Of a stretch of 64,000 nt of DNA, positions 50,830 through 58,369 are shown piece by piece. The notes below the pieces were generated by a model. That model was not told where the DNA came from. It did no database searches and was given only the letters and a program-made list of their open reading frames with translations. Source of the stretch: CAWJPY01 sp963844865 (lineage in GTDB: Bacteria; Acidobacteriota; Thermoanaerobaculia; Thermoanaerobaculales; Sulfomarinibacteraceae). The translations under genes were made by a program, and so were the position numbers. Position 1 is the first letter of the stretch; each line of letters starts with the position of its first letter. The stretch covers positions 1-64,000 of the forward strand of contig CAWJPY010000013.1 of assembly GCA_963844865.1 (NCBI GenBank), read 5' to 3'.

Positions 50830-52501
50830 CTACCGGACGTTGCCGACGTAGTGGGCGGTGAGCTGGCGCTCGCGGACGCGTTCGTCCGTGTACAGCGGGA
50901 TGAGGGCCGGTGCGACCCGGCCGTCGGCCACCAAGGCGGCCTCGGCGTTGTACTTCGCCACGTGCTCGAGGGTCAGCGCGCCCTGCTGGACGCCCCCGGC
51001 GATGTAATCCGCGGCGGAGGTGCCGGCGATGCGGCCGAAGACGATGATGTCGAGCAGGGAGTTGCCCATGAGCCGGTTGGCGCCGTGGATGCCGCCGCCG
51101 ACCTCGCCGGCCACGAACAGCCCGGGGACGCAGGTCGTGCCGGTGTTTTCGAACTCCAGGCCGCCGTTCTGGTAGTGGAGCGTCGGGTAGATGAGCATCG
51201 GCTCCTTGGTGATGTCGATGTCGTAAGCGCTTGAACAGGATGTACTTGCCCGGGGAACTCGCGTCGGACGGTGCCCTCGCCGGAGAGCATCTCGATCATC
51301 GGGGAGTCGAGCCAGACGCCGAGACGGCCGGTGGGGGTGGGCACGCCCTTGCCGTCGTGCACGCACTCCTTGATGATCGAGGCCGCCTCCACGTCGCGCG
51401 GCTCGCGCTCGTTGACGAACTGCTCGCCGTCGATGTTGACCAGGTTGGCGCCGGAGCCGCGGAACTTCTCGGTGATGAGGATGCCCTCGGCCTGCTCGGG
51501 GAAGACGACGCCGGTGGGGTGGTACTGGACGGTGTGCAGGAAGGACACCGGCACGCCGGCGCGGTAGCCGAGGACGATGCCGTCGGCCGTGGCGCCGTAG
51601 TGGTTGGTGGTCATGAAGCCCTGGATGTGCAGCCGGCCGCAGCCGCCGGTGGCCATGACCACCGCCTTGGCCTGCACCACGAAGTACTCCTCGGTCTCCA
51701 TGTTGTAGAGCACGGCGCCCGCGCAGTGCCCGTTGCTCGTCGAGCACCAGCTCCACCGCCGGCGAGAACTCGAGCACCTTGATCGAGTCGGCCGGTTGCG
51801 GGCCTCGTCGCGGATGGTGCGCATGATCTCGGCGCCGGTGATGTCGGCGGCGAAGTGCATGCGCTTGCGCGAGGTGCCGCCGCCGTGGATGGTCTTGAGC
51901 CGTGCCGTCGGGATCCTTGGAGAAGTTGCACCCCGAGGTGCTCGAGCCAGTGGATCGCGTCGGGCGCCTTGCGTCACCAGGGTCTCCACGAGGTCGGGCA
52001 CGTTGGTGAAGTGGCCGCCGCCCATGACGTCGAGGTAGTGGAAGTAGGGGGAGTCCTTGTCGCCCTTGGACGCGGCCTGGATGCCGCCCTCGGCCATCAT
52101 GGTGTTGGCGTCGCCGTGGCGCAGCTTGGTGGCCATGATGACCTTGGCGCCCTGCTGCGGCGGCCAGGATGGCGGCCGAGGTGCCGGCGCCGCCGCCGCC
52201 GATGACGAGCACGTCGGTGTCATAGGCCGGCTGGGAAAGATCGACCTTCGCGGGGTCGACCCGGCTCGTGGCCTCGAGCAGGTCGGCGATCTCGTGGGCG
52301 ATGGCGTAGCCCTTGCGACGGCCCGACCTTGAGCTCCCGCCGCCCCTCCTCCTTGAAGTCGGGGTGGAACTCGAGCCGCTCCTTGCGCTCGTCCAGGCCC
52401 AGGAAGGGGACCTCCTCGCCGCGCTTCTTGCGCTCGACCCGCTCCGGCCGGGTGGCCTCGACCTTCTTGATGAGCTCCTTCAGTTCAGGGGTGTACGGCA
52501 T
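50830..52501 (-). CDS. Succinate dehydrogenase/fumarate reductase flavoprotein subunit, frame-broken
   Basis: FAD subunit of about 557 codons. An N-terminal extension of ~80 residues (MPYTPELKELIKKVEATRPE...) precedes the FAD domain (TDVLVIGGGGAGTSAAILAA). TKLRHGDANTMMAEGG, HTVQYHPTG and NEREPRDVEAASI are substrate and FAD motifs. LHYQNGGLEFENTGTTCVPG and LFVAGEVGGGIHGANRLMGN end the domain. About eight single-base insertions between 51225 and 52320 split the frame; removing each restores family sequence. The ATG at 52501 has AGAGG upstream. It is the last gene of an operon with FrdB-, HdrB- and HdrC-like subunits. The direction (succinate oxidation or fumarate reduction) cannot be read. Confidence 0.85.
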
Positions 52502-52511
52502 CTTGCACCTC

Positions 52512-53267
52512 TCACGCCAGGCCCACGGACGAGGACGGCTTCCAACCCTCCTCCGCCATGGCCGGCTCCATCTCGCGCTCGGTGTAGAGCTTCTTGAGCT
52601 CGTTCTCGGAGGCCGCCTTGAGCTCCTGCCAGCAGTCGAGCGAAGGCGCCGCCCTCGATCGTGGCGCACCATCTCGTCGAGGTGCTCGGCCTTCGGGGCC
52701 AGCTTGCCGGCCGTACAGCCGGCGGGCGAGCTGGGCGATGTGGTACTGCGGCCATCTCGCCCATGCAGCGGCTCGCGCACAGGCCGCACTGGATGCAGTC
52801 GAAGGAGATCTGCGCGGCCGCCTCGATGTCGCCGCGCTTGAGCGCGGAGACGTAGTCCAGCACCTCGACGTCCATGGGGCAGACCTTGGTGCAGGCGTTG
52901 CACGCCACGCAGCGGAACAGCTCGGGGTAGAGCTGGTAGATGGTCTCCGGCGTCGCCTCGACGGCCTCGAAGTCGTAGGCCGGCGCGGTTGGCCGGGTAG
53001 AAGGGGAGCTGGGCCAGGTACATGTCCGGCTCGACCACCGTCTGGCAGGCGAGGCCGGTGTAGATCTTGTAGTCACCCGGCCTTGCGGTAGACCGTGGCG
53101 CAGGCGCCGCAGACGCCACCCCGGCAGCCGCAGCCGCGGATGAACTGGTAGCCCGCGTACTCCATCGCCTTCATGATGGTGAGCGTCTCGGGCACCTCGT
53201 AGCGCTTGCCCATGATGTAGACGGGGATGGTCTCAGCCTCGATCTCCGGCTTGGTTGCTGTCGCCAT
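52512..53267 (-). CDS. Fumarate reductase/succinate dehydrogenase iron-sulfur subunit, frame-broken
   Basis: About 250 codons, read across several frames. The N-terminal ferredoxin domain has RGCGCRGGVCGACATVYRK and a further Cys in YTGLACQ. The C-terminal half has CVACNACTKVCP and CIQCGLCASRCMGE. This is the FrdB/SdhB layout, with a second cubane-type motif where many SdhB carry a 3Fe-4S site. Frame changes near 53070, 52985, 52735, 52710, 52670 and 52640 are single extra bases. One of them creates a false stop after residue 64. The gene lies 15 nt after the HdrB-like gene and 10 nt before the flavoprotein. Confidence 0.8.
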
Positions 53268-53282
53268 GTCTTCCTTCCTCCC

Positions 53283-54167
53283 TCAGGCCGACGCGGCCAG
53301 GAGATGCTTCGCTTCGAGCAGGGCGCGGGTGGGCTCGCCCGACAGGTCCAGGCGCAGGGTGTCGGGCTCCAGGCCCAGGGCGATGCCCAGGAGCTGGGTG
53401 AAGTAGAGGGTGGGCACGGCCTCGAGGGCCTCGTCCTGCGCCAGCACGTCCGGCTGGCGGGTGCCCAGGTTGTACTCGCACAGGGGGCAGCTCAGCGCGA
53501 TCACCTCGGCCCCCGCGCTGTTGACCGCGGCGATCACCTGTCCGGCGCGGCGCAGGCCCTCCTCGGGGTGGGCGAGCATCTGGTAGGCGCCGCAGCACTC
53601 GGTGGCGGCGGCGGACGGCACCGGCTCCGCTCCCAGGGCGCGCAGGAACCCCTCCAGAACACCCTCGCCCAGGGGGTCGATGGAGACCTCGGTGGGGCGC
53701 ACCAGGGTGCAGCCGTAGAAGGGGGCCACCCTGAGGCCGTCCAGGGGCCTCACCACCTTGGCCGCCAGCTTCTCCCAGCCCACCTGGTCGCGCAGCAGGG
53801 TCAGGTAGTGGAGCACCTCCACCGAGCCGTCGTAGTCGGGCTCCGTGTCCATGAAGGCGTTGAGGGTCTCCAGCTTGGAAGCGTCCTCGCGCACCAGGGC
53901 GTTGGCCCGGGCCAGGGTGTTGTAGCACTGCGAGCAGAGGGTGACCACGGTGTCGCAGCCGGCCTGCTGGACGCGGATGAGGTTGCGCAGCGGCGCCACC
54001 TGGTGGATGAGGTCGTCGTCGGCCAGGGAGAACACCGCGCCGCAGCAGTTCCAGCGCTCGAGCTCTGTGACCTCGACGCCGAGGACCTCCAGCGCGGTCA
54101 GGGCGGCGCGCTCCAGGTTGGCGGCCTTCGTCTTCAACGTGCAACCGGGGTAGTAGGCGAGCTTCAT
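53283..54167 (-). CDS. HdrB-like CCG-domain subunit (SdhE/TfrB type)
   Basis: About 294 residues with two cysteine-rich CCG domains. The first has YYPGCTL, WNCCGAVF and LCSQCYNT; the second has FYGCTLVR, ECCGAYQ and SCPLCEYN. In heterodisulfide reductase HdrB these bind non-cubane [4Fe-4S] clusters. In type E succinate:quinone reductases and thiol:fumarate reductase they link FrdAB to the electron partner. The gene is intact. The ATG at 54167 fits GAGG 6 nt upstream; a GTG at 54173 is also in frame. It sits 7 nt after the HdrC-like gene. Confidence 0.88.
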   Translation of the reverse strand: MKLAYYPGCTLKTKAANLERAALTALEVLGVEVTELERWNCCGAVFSLADDDLIHQVAPLRNLIRVQQAGCDTVVTLCSQCYNTLARANALVREDASKLETLNAFMDTEPDYDGSVEVLHYLTLLRDQVGWEKLAAKVVRPLDGLRVAPFYGCTLVRPTEVSIDPLGEGVLEGFLRALGAEPVPSAAATECCGAYQMLAHPEEGLRRAGQVIAAVNSAGAEVIALSCPLCEYNLGTRQPDVLAQDEALEAVPTLYFTQLLGIALGLEPDTLRLDLSGEPTRALLEAKHLLAASA

Positions 54168-54174
54168 GACCACC

Positions 54175-54624
54175 TCACGCCGTGAGCTTGCGGAACGTGC
54201 TGACGAAGGCGATCTGGGGCGCCTCGGCCAGGGTCTCCTTCGGGACCTCTCGGAGCACGATGAGGTCCTTGTTGGCGCGGAGAGCGAGCAGACGCACCGC
54301 CTCGAACACCCGCGGGACCTCGATGCCCCGGGGGCAGCGCACCTGGCAGGTGTGGCAGGAGGCGCAGTACTCGCCGATGCGGGCGTCGAGGACCTCCTCG
54401 ACGCGCCCGAACTGCAGGTAGTGCATGCCCTGGCGGGTGGTGAACCTCATGGCGTCGATCATCGGGCAGACGGCGCTGCAGGTGCCGCACTGCATGCACT
54501 TCGTGACGTTCTCTCCCGACAGCTCGGCGATGCGGGCGAGCACCGCCCGCCGCTCCTCGCTGATGGGACTCTGGATGTAGCTGGAGATCTCGATCTCAGG
54601 GGTTGCCGTGGCCTCGCCGCCCAT
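54175..54624 (-). CDS. HdrC-like 4Fe-4S subunit
   Basis: A 149-residue electron-transfer protein with two cubane cluster motifs, CMQCGTCSAVCPM (~residue 43) and CASCHTCQVRCPRGI (~85), spaced as in HdrC. FTTRQGMHYLQFGRVEEVLD between them is also typical. It has no membrane helix. It heads the FrdAB/HdrBC operon. AGGGAGG precedes the ATG at 54624, and a good sigma-70-like promoter lies just upstream. Confidence 0.88.
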   Translation of the reverse strand: MGGEATATPEIEISSYIQSPISEERRAVLARIAELSGENVTKCMQCGTCSAVCPMIDAMRFTTRQGMHYLQFGRVEEVLDARIGEYCASCHTCQVRCPRGIEVPRVFEAVRLLALRANKDLIVLREVPKETLAEAPQIAFVSTFRKLTA

Positions 54625-54655
54625 GCGCCCTCCCTTCGCTGGACCGGTCCCGAGG

Positions 54656-54684
54656 ATGATAGCCGAATGTGAAATCTTGCACAA
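54656..54684 (-). promoter_or_regulatory. Sigma-70-like promoter of the HdrCB-FrdBA operon
   Basis: On the minus strand TTGTGC (54679-54684) and TATCAT (54656-54661) are separated by 17 nt. The -10 ends 31 nt before the HdrC-like ATG. It lies in a locally AT-rich island, unlike most intergenic DNA here. Confidence 0.55.
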
Positions 54685-54725
54685 GCTTGCGACGATGTAT
54701 CGTTTCCTGCCTCCTCCCCCCTGGA

Positions 54726-55961
54726 TCAGCCCCGCGGGGCGCCCGTGGAAGGCGTCGTGGGGACCGCTGCCGCGGCCGCTCCGGGTTCGGTGATGGGCCG
54801 CCGGTCGGCTGCCGTCCGTTCCGGCCCGGCAGCGGGCCTCGCGAAGCCGAACTTGGCGAAGACGTCGTCGAGCTCGCCGGCAATGCGCTCAGGTGGCAGA
54901 CCGAGGTCGGTGGCGTCGTAGGCGTGGCGGCTGTTGAAGTCCCGGGACCGCTCCGACTCGGCGTGGAGCACCGCGGCGAAGTCGGGGGAGATCTCGAAGC
55001 CGAAGCGCTCGTAGATGGCGCGGACGACGGAATCGGGATCGCCCACCAGGTCGTCGTAGCGGATGGTGATGTGCTGTTCCTCGGGGAGATCGGCGAGGAC
55101 CTCCGTGGGGTGGCGGTACCAGTGTCCCGCCATGTCGAGGATGAAGTCGCCGAGCGCCGGGCCTTCGGAGGGCGCCCCCACCACCCGCCACGAGAACTCC
55201 ATCATGCTCACGAACGAGGGCACCGCCTCGAGGGGCGTGCGGACGAGATTGATGACCTTCGCGTCCGGGAACGCCTTCAGCAGGGTCACCAGCTTCGGGG
55301 TGAGGGCAGGGTTCTTGGCCAGGTAGCGGTCGCCTCCGCGGGCGTGGAGATGGCGCTGCAGGCAGCGACGGTAGAACGCCATGATCCGGCGCCGCTCCCG
55401 CGCCGGCAGCGCGCCGTCGAAGCGCACGTAGGGTGCGGCCTCATCCAACAGGCCCGCCGACAGGCCCGTGGTCAGGGCCGACCAGATGTGGAGGAGGAGG
55501 TAGTCGTCCTCCTCGGGCTCGCGCAGGGACACCTTGTGCATCACGTTCTGGCGCTGCCACCGGCGCTCCACCCGGGAGCGCAGCCGGCCCAGGGGGCGGC
55601 CGAGCATGGCGTCCAGCCTGCCCATGGCGCCCACGATCCGCCGCCCCACGATGGACGGGGTGAAGAGGATCTCCCACATCTCCATGGTGGTGAACTGCCC
55701 CGAGTCCATGGACAGGAGGCGGTGCAGGAAGGTGGTGCCGCTGCGGAAGTTGCCGACGATGAAGAGGGGGCCGCGCACCTTGCGGCGGCGATAGCCGGGG
55801 TAGAGCACCTCGTCGGCGAGGAGCCCGCTCCAGATCAGGAGCTCCAGGATGGGGAAGCCCACCAGGAAGGCCGCGATGATGACCACCCGCCGGGGAGACC
55901 AGCGGAAGGCGGCCAACCAGTGGACGGTGAAGCGGAGGAGGTTGCGCAGGCTCGCGATCAT
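54726..55961 (-). CDS. Membrane-associated sulfotransferase family protein
   Basis: A 411-residue PAPS-dependent sulfotransferase-fold protein. An N-terminal hydrophobic segment (VVIIAAFLVGFPILELLIW) precedes the 5'-phosphosulfate loop VGNFRSGTTFLHRLL near residue 70. The 3'-phosphate region is INLVRTPLEAVPSFVSMM. YLAKNPALTPKLVTLL and ITIRYDDLVGDPDSVVRAIY match bacterial sulfotransferase family 3 proteins. The acceptor is unknown; an envelope glycolipid is plausible given the neighbours. The gene for a YkoP-like protein ends 24 nt upstream on the same strand. Confidence 0.82.
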   Translation of the reverse strand: MIASLRNLLRFTVHWLAAFRWSPRRVVIIAAFLVGFPILELLIWSGLLADEVLYPGYRRRKVRGPLFIVGNFRSGTTFLHRLLSMDSGQFTTMEMWEILFTPSIVGRRIVGAMGRLDAMLGRPLGRLRSRVERRWQRQNVMHKVSLREPEEDDYLLLHIWSALTTGLSAGLLDEAAPYVRFDGALPARERRRIMAFYRRCLQRHLHARGGDRYLAKNPALTPKLVTLLKAFPDAKVINLVRTPLEAVPSFVSMMEFSWRVVGAPSEGPALGDFILDMAGHWYRHPTEVLADLPEEQHITIRYDDLVGDPDSVVRAIYERFGFEISPDFAAVLHAESERSRDFNSRHAYDATDLGLPPERIAGELDDVFAKFGFARPAAGPERTAADRRPITEPGAAAAAVPTTPSTGAPRG

Positions 55962-55985
55962 GGCGGCGACCGGTCCGGTGGCGCC

Positions 55986-56582
55986 TCAGCCGCGGGCGGC
56001 AGGCGCCGCGGGGCGTCCGTCGCCCGAGCCGTGGCGCTCGACGAAGTCCTCGGTGGAGATCCAGAAGTCGGTGCGCCGGACGTTCCGCAGGCGGCCGGGA
56101 CCGCTGGCGCCGACGTTGAACCCCCACATGATGAGCCACGCGTAGAGCCGCTGCCAGAACTCCCCGGGTCCTTCGGGATGGGGGGAGAGACGGAAGCCGA
56201 GCCGCTTGAACAGGCGCTCCCAGGTGGAGCCGTCGCCGACGGCGAACAGGGGCGTGGTCCCACCGAGGGCGCGGACGCCGGTCAAGCGGGAGTCGCTCGT
56301 CAGCCGGTGGGCCAGGGCGGCGCAGGAGAAGTCGACCCGCTTGCGCCCCTCCAGCCCCCAGCGCAGGCTCGGACCGCCCTCCGGCACCGGGGGGAAGTGC
56401 TCGTTCCAGAAATGCAGCTCCACGACGGGCGCGCCCGCCGGCACGCTGCTGCCGTCCAGATCCAGATCCTGGGGGGCGGCGATGCGGCGCATACGGAACA
56501 TGCAGCGGGGGTCGTCGCAGACCTCCTCGAGCTGCAACCGGCGGCGCAGCATCCGGTCCAGGGCGTGAATCAACCGACGCAT
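55986..56582 (-). CDS. YkoP-like hypothetical protein
   Basis: A 198-residue cytosolic protein. Segments VVELHFWNEHFPPVPEGGPS and LRWGLEGRKRVDFSCAALAH recall the YkoP-like domain found with polysaccharide deacetylases; this is a tentative match. WLIMWGFNVGASGPGRLRNV lies near the C-terminus. The start at ATG 56582 is supported by AAGAAGG and by the loss of protein-like character upstream. It is paired with the sulfotransferase gene and lies back-to-back with a YdjC-type deacetylase, which supports a joint role in a sugar- or lipid-modifying pathway. Confidence 0.5.
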   Translation of the reverse strand: MRRLIHALDRMLRRRLQLEEVCDDPRCMFRMRRIAAPQDLDLDGSSVPAGAPVVELHFWNEHFPPVPEGGPSLRWGLEGRKRVDFSCAALAHRLTSDSRLTGVRALGGTTPLFAVGDGSTWERLFKRLGFRLSPHPEGPGEFWQRLYAWLIMWGFNVGASGPGRLRNVRRTDFWISTEDFVERHGSGDGRPAAPAARG

Positions 56583-56788
56583 CCGGCCTTCTTCCGGGTG
56601 GATCGTGGCGCGCGGCAGGCCAGGACATCGTCCCCCCCCCGCCACGATCCCGGGCTCGATCCTCGATCGGGCTGTAGTGTGCATGGCCCGTGGCGGGCCG
56701 TCAAATGCTCCCGTCCGGCCGTGGACGGGTCGGCCGGCATCCCGTACAGTGGCCGCTGCGGCGTCCCCCCGGCGACCGCGGGCGGAGC

Positions 56789-57508
56789 ATGGCGACCGAG
56801 ATCCTCTTCATCGCGGACGACTTCGGCCTCGACCGCCAGGTCAACGAGGCCATCGTGGATGCGCATCTGCGGGGCGCCCTGGACGGCGCCGCGCTGATGA
56901 TGGGCCAGAACGGGACGGAGGAGGCCGTGCGCCTGGCCCGGGAGCACGTGGGGCTGATGGTGGGCTGGCACCTCCACCTGACCGACAGCCGCCCCTGCAC
57001 CCGGCCGACGTGGCCCTGGGGGAGCTCGCCGGCCCGGGCGGGCTTCGCCATCGGTCTGGTGCCGTCGGCGCGCCGGCTCGCCCTGGCCGAGATGGAGCAG
57101 CAGTGGCGGGCCTTCCGCGAGACCGGACTGGAGTGCCGCTTCGTCAACGCCCACCACCACCTCCACGTCCACCCCATGGTCCGCCGACCGCTCCTGGATC
57201 TTCTGGGGGACGGCTTCGCGGGCTGGCTGCGCTGGGGAAGGCCCCGCTTCTTCGGGCCGACCCCCGCGGCCCCCTTCTACGGCCTGCTGGACCGGTGGCT
57301 GCAGGCGCCCGCGCGGCGGCGCATGCGGGTGCGCGCCAGCACCACGCTGTGGGGCATCGACCGTACGTTCGCCATGGACGCGGACGAGGTGCGCCGGGCA
57401 CTGCCCGGCCTCGGCGACGGCCTGCATGAGTTCATGTTCCACCCCCGGCGGCTCGGGGAGGACTCCGACAGTCGGTGCCTGCTCGAGCTCGCCGACAGAG
57501 AGGAGTAA
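56789..57508 (+). CDS. YdjC/ChbG-HpnK-like carbohydrate deacetylase
   Basis: A 239-residue metal-dependent N-deacetylase of the YdjC family. Metal and catalytic motifs are IADDFGLD (N-terminus), GWHLHLTDS (~60), NAHHHLHVHP (~120) and HEFMFHPR near the end. In hopanoid synthesis HpnK removes an acetyl from an N-acetylglucosaminyl hopanoid made by HpnI; an HpnI-like gene is 4 kb away on the other strand, which supports a similar role. The start at ATG 56789 follows GGCGGAGC. It is a single gene. The ending DREE is followed directly by a dispersed repeat. Confidence 0.82.
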   Translation: MATEILFIADDFGLDRQVNEAIVDAHLRGALDGAALMMGQNGTEEAVRLAREHVGLMVGWHLHLTDSRPCTRPTWPWGSSPARAGFAIGLVPSARRLALAEMEQQWRAFRETGLECRFVNAHHHLHVHPMVRRPLLDLLGDGFAGWLRWGRPRFFGPTPAAPFYGLLDRWLQAPARRRMRVRASTTLWGIDRTFAMDADEVRRALPGLGDGLHEFMFHPRRLGEDSDSRCLLELADREE

Positions 57509-57631
57509 CACAAAGGCGCAGAGCCCCCGCCCGCCCCGGATGAGGACAGAACGCAAAGACGCGAAGGGCGCTGTCGTTCGTGAGCGGATCGCCGTTCACT
57601 GCCGCCGTTCACTGCCGCAGGGGGTTAAGTG
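57509..57631. repeat. Dispersed header repeat with short-period tract
   Basis: 57507-57570 has AACACAAAGGCGC, a CCCCCGCCCGCCC core and AACGCAAAGACGC, matching the minus-strand header at about 1187-1256. A tract of GCCGTTCACT units follows at 57590-57620. Confidence 0.6.
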
Positions 57632-58369
57632 CTACTTCCCCTCGAGGGGCTTCACGACCTGCCAGTCGGGGCCCACCTGGATGTGGAACAGGGACGGGTC
57701 GAGGGTGGGGTTGACGACGATGTGGGAGAACTGGTTGCGCATGGTGGAGCCGTCGGGGAACTCCAGTGCGGTGCCCAGGAGCCGATTCGAGGAGGCGTCG
57801 ACGTCGATGTCCACCGCCTTGATGAGCTGCAGCGCGGTCTCGGCCCGCGGGGCAAGATGGAAGGACCATACCCCATCGGTCTCCTGTGCCGACTGCAGCT
57901 CGTACTGGGCGTGGAACGCCTCCGGGTCGGAGGGGAAGCCGACGTCCAGGAGGGCCAGGACCTGGCGCCACGACGCGGAGATCTTCTCCGAGAAGGTGTA
58001 CTTCTCGAGCTGGTGCAGGCGTGGGTAGGCGACGTCGAGCTCGTCGTCGTTGCGGACGGCGATGGTGCGGGGCGGGTCGCCGAGCTGCCACCGGAAGCGG
58101 TTGGGCTGCTCGAACCAGACCTTGCCCGTGGCCTCGAGAGGGCGGACCAGGCCCTCGAGCTGACGGACCTGGGTGACGTCCGCCGACCAGCTCTTGATCT
58201 CCGCCTGGTGGTGGAGCCAGGCGTCGAGGGCGGCGGCGCCGGGATCGTCCTGGGTTGCTGCGGCGCGGGCCGGCGTCGCCACGGCGCAGAGGGCGCCGAT
58301 ACAGAGGGCCATCACCGCCGCGCGACGGACGCGCGAGCGTTGCGAACAGGCGGTTCGAGACCGACTCAT
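57632..58369 (-). CDS. LolA-like outer-membrane lipoprotein carrier family protein
   Basis: A 245-residue periplasmic protein with a signal peptide (AVMALCIGALCAVATPARA). The LolA-type fold is suggested by SADVTQVRQLEGLVRPLEAT, GKVWFEQPNRFRWQLGDPP and LLGTALEFPDGSTMRNQFSH. It is last in a five-gene operon after an MMPL exporter, overlapping it as ATGA. In similar clusters (aryl polyene, hopanoid) such LolA paralogues escort lipids to the outer membrane, so I infer that rather than housekeeping lipoprotein transport. AAGGAG precedes the ATG. Confidence 0.82.
   Translation of the reverse strand: MSRSRTACSQRSRVRRAAVMALCIGALCAVATPARAAATQDDPGAAALDAWLHHQAEIKSWSADVTQVRQLEGLVRPLEATGKVWFEQPNRFRWQLGDPPRTIAVRNDDELDVAYPRLHQLEKYTFSEKISASWRQVLALLDVGFPSDPEAFHAQYELQSAQETDGVWSFHLAPRAETALQLIKAVDIDVDASSNRLLGTALEFPDGSTMRNQFSHIVVNPTLDPSLFHIQVGPDWQVVKPLEGK

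Noticed and set aside
54669..56897. A 742-codon plus-strand frame over the sulfotransferase
   Set aside because: The amino-acid make-up is typical of a GC shadow (Glu/Gln/Ala/Gly/His runs). The minus-strand genes carry family motifs.
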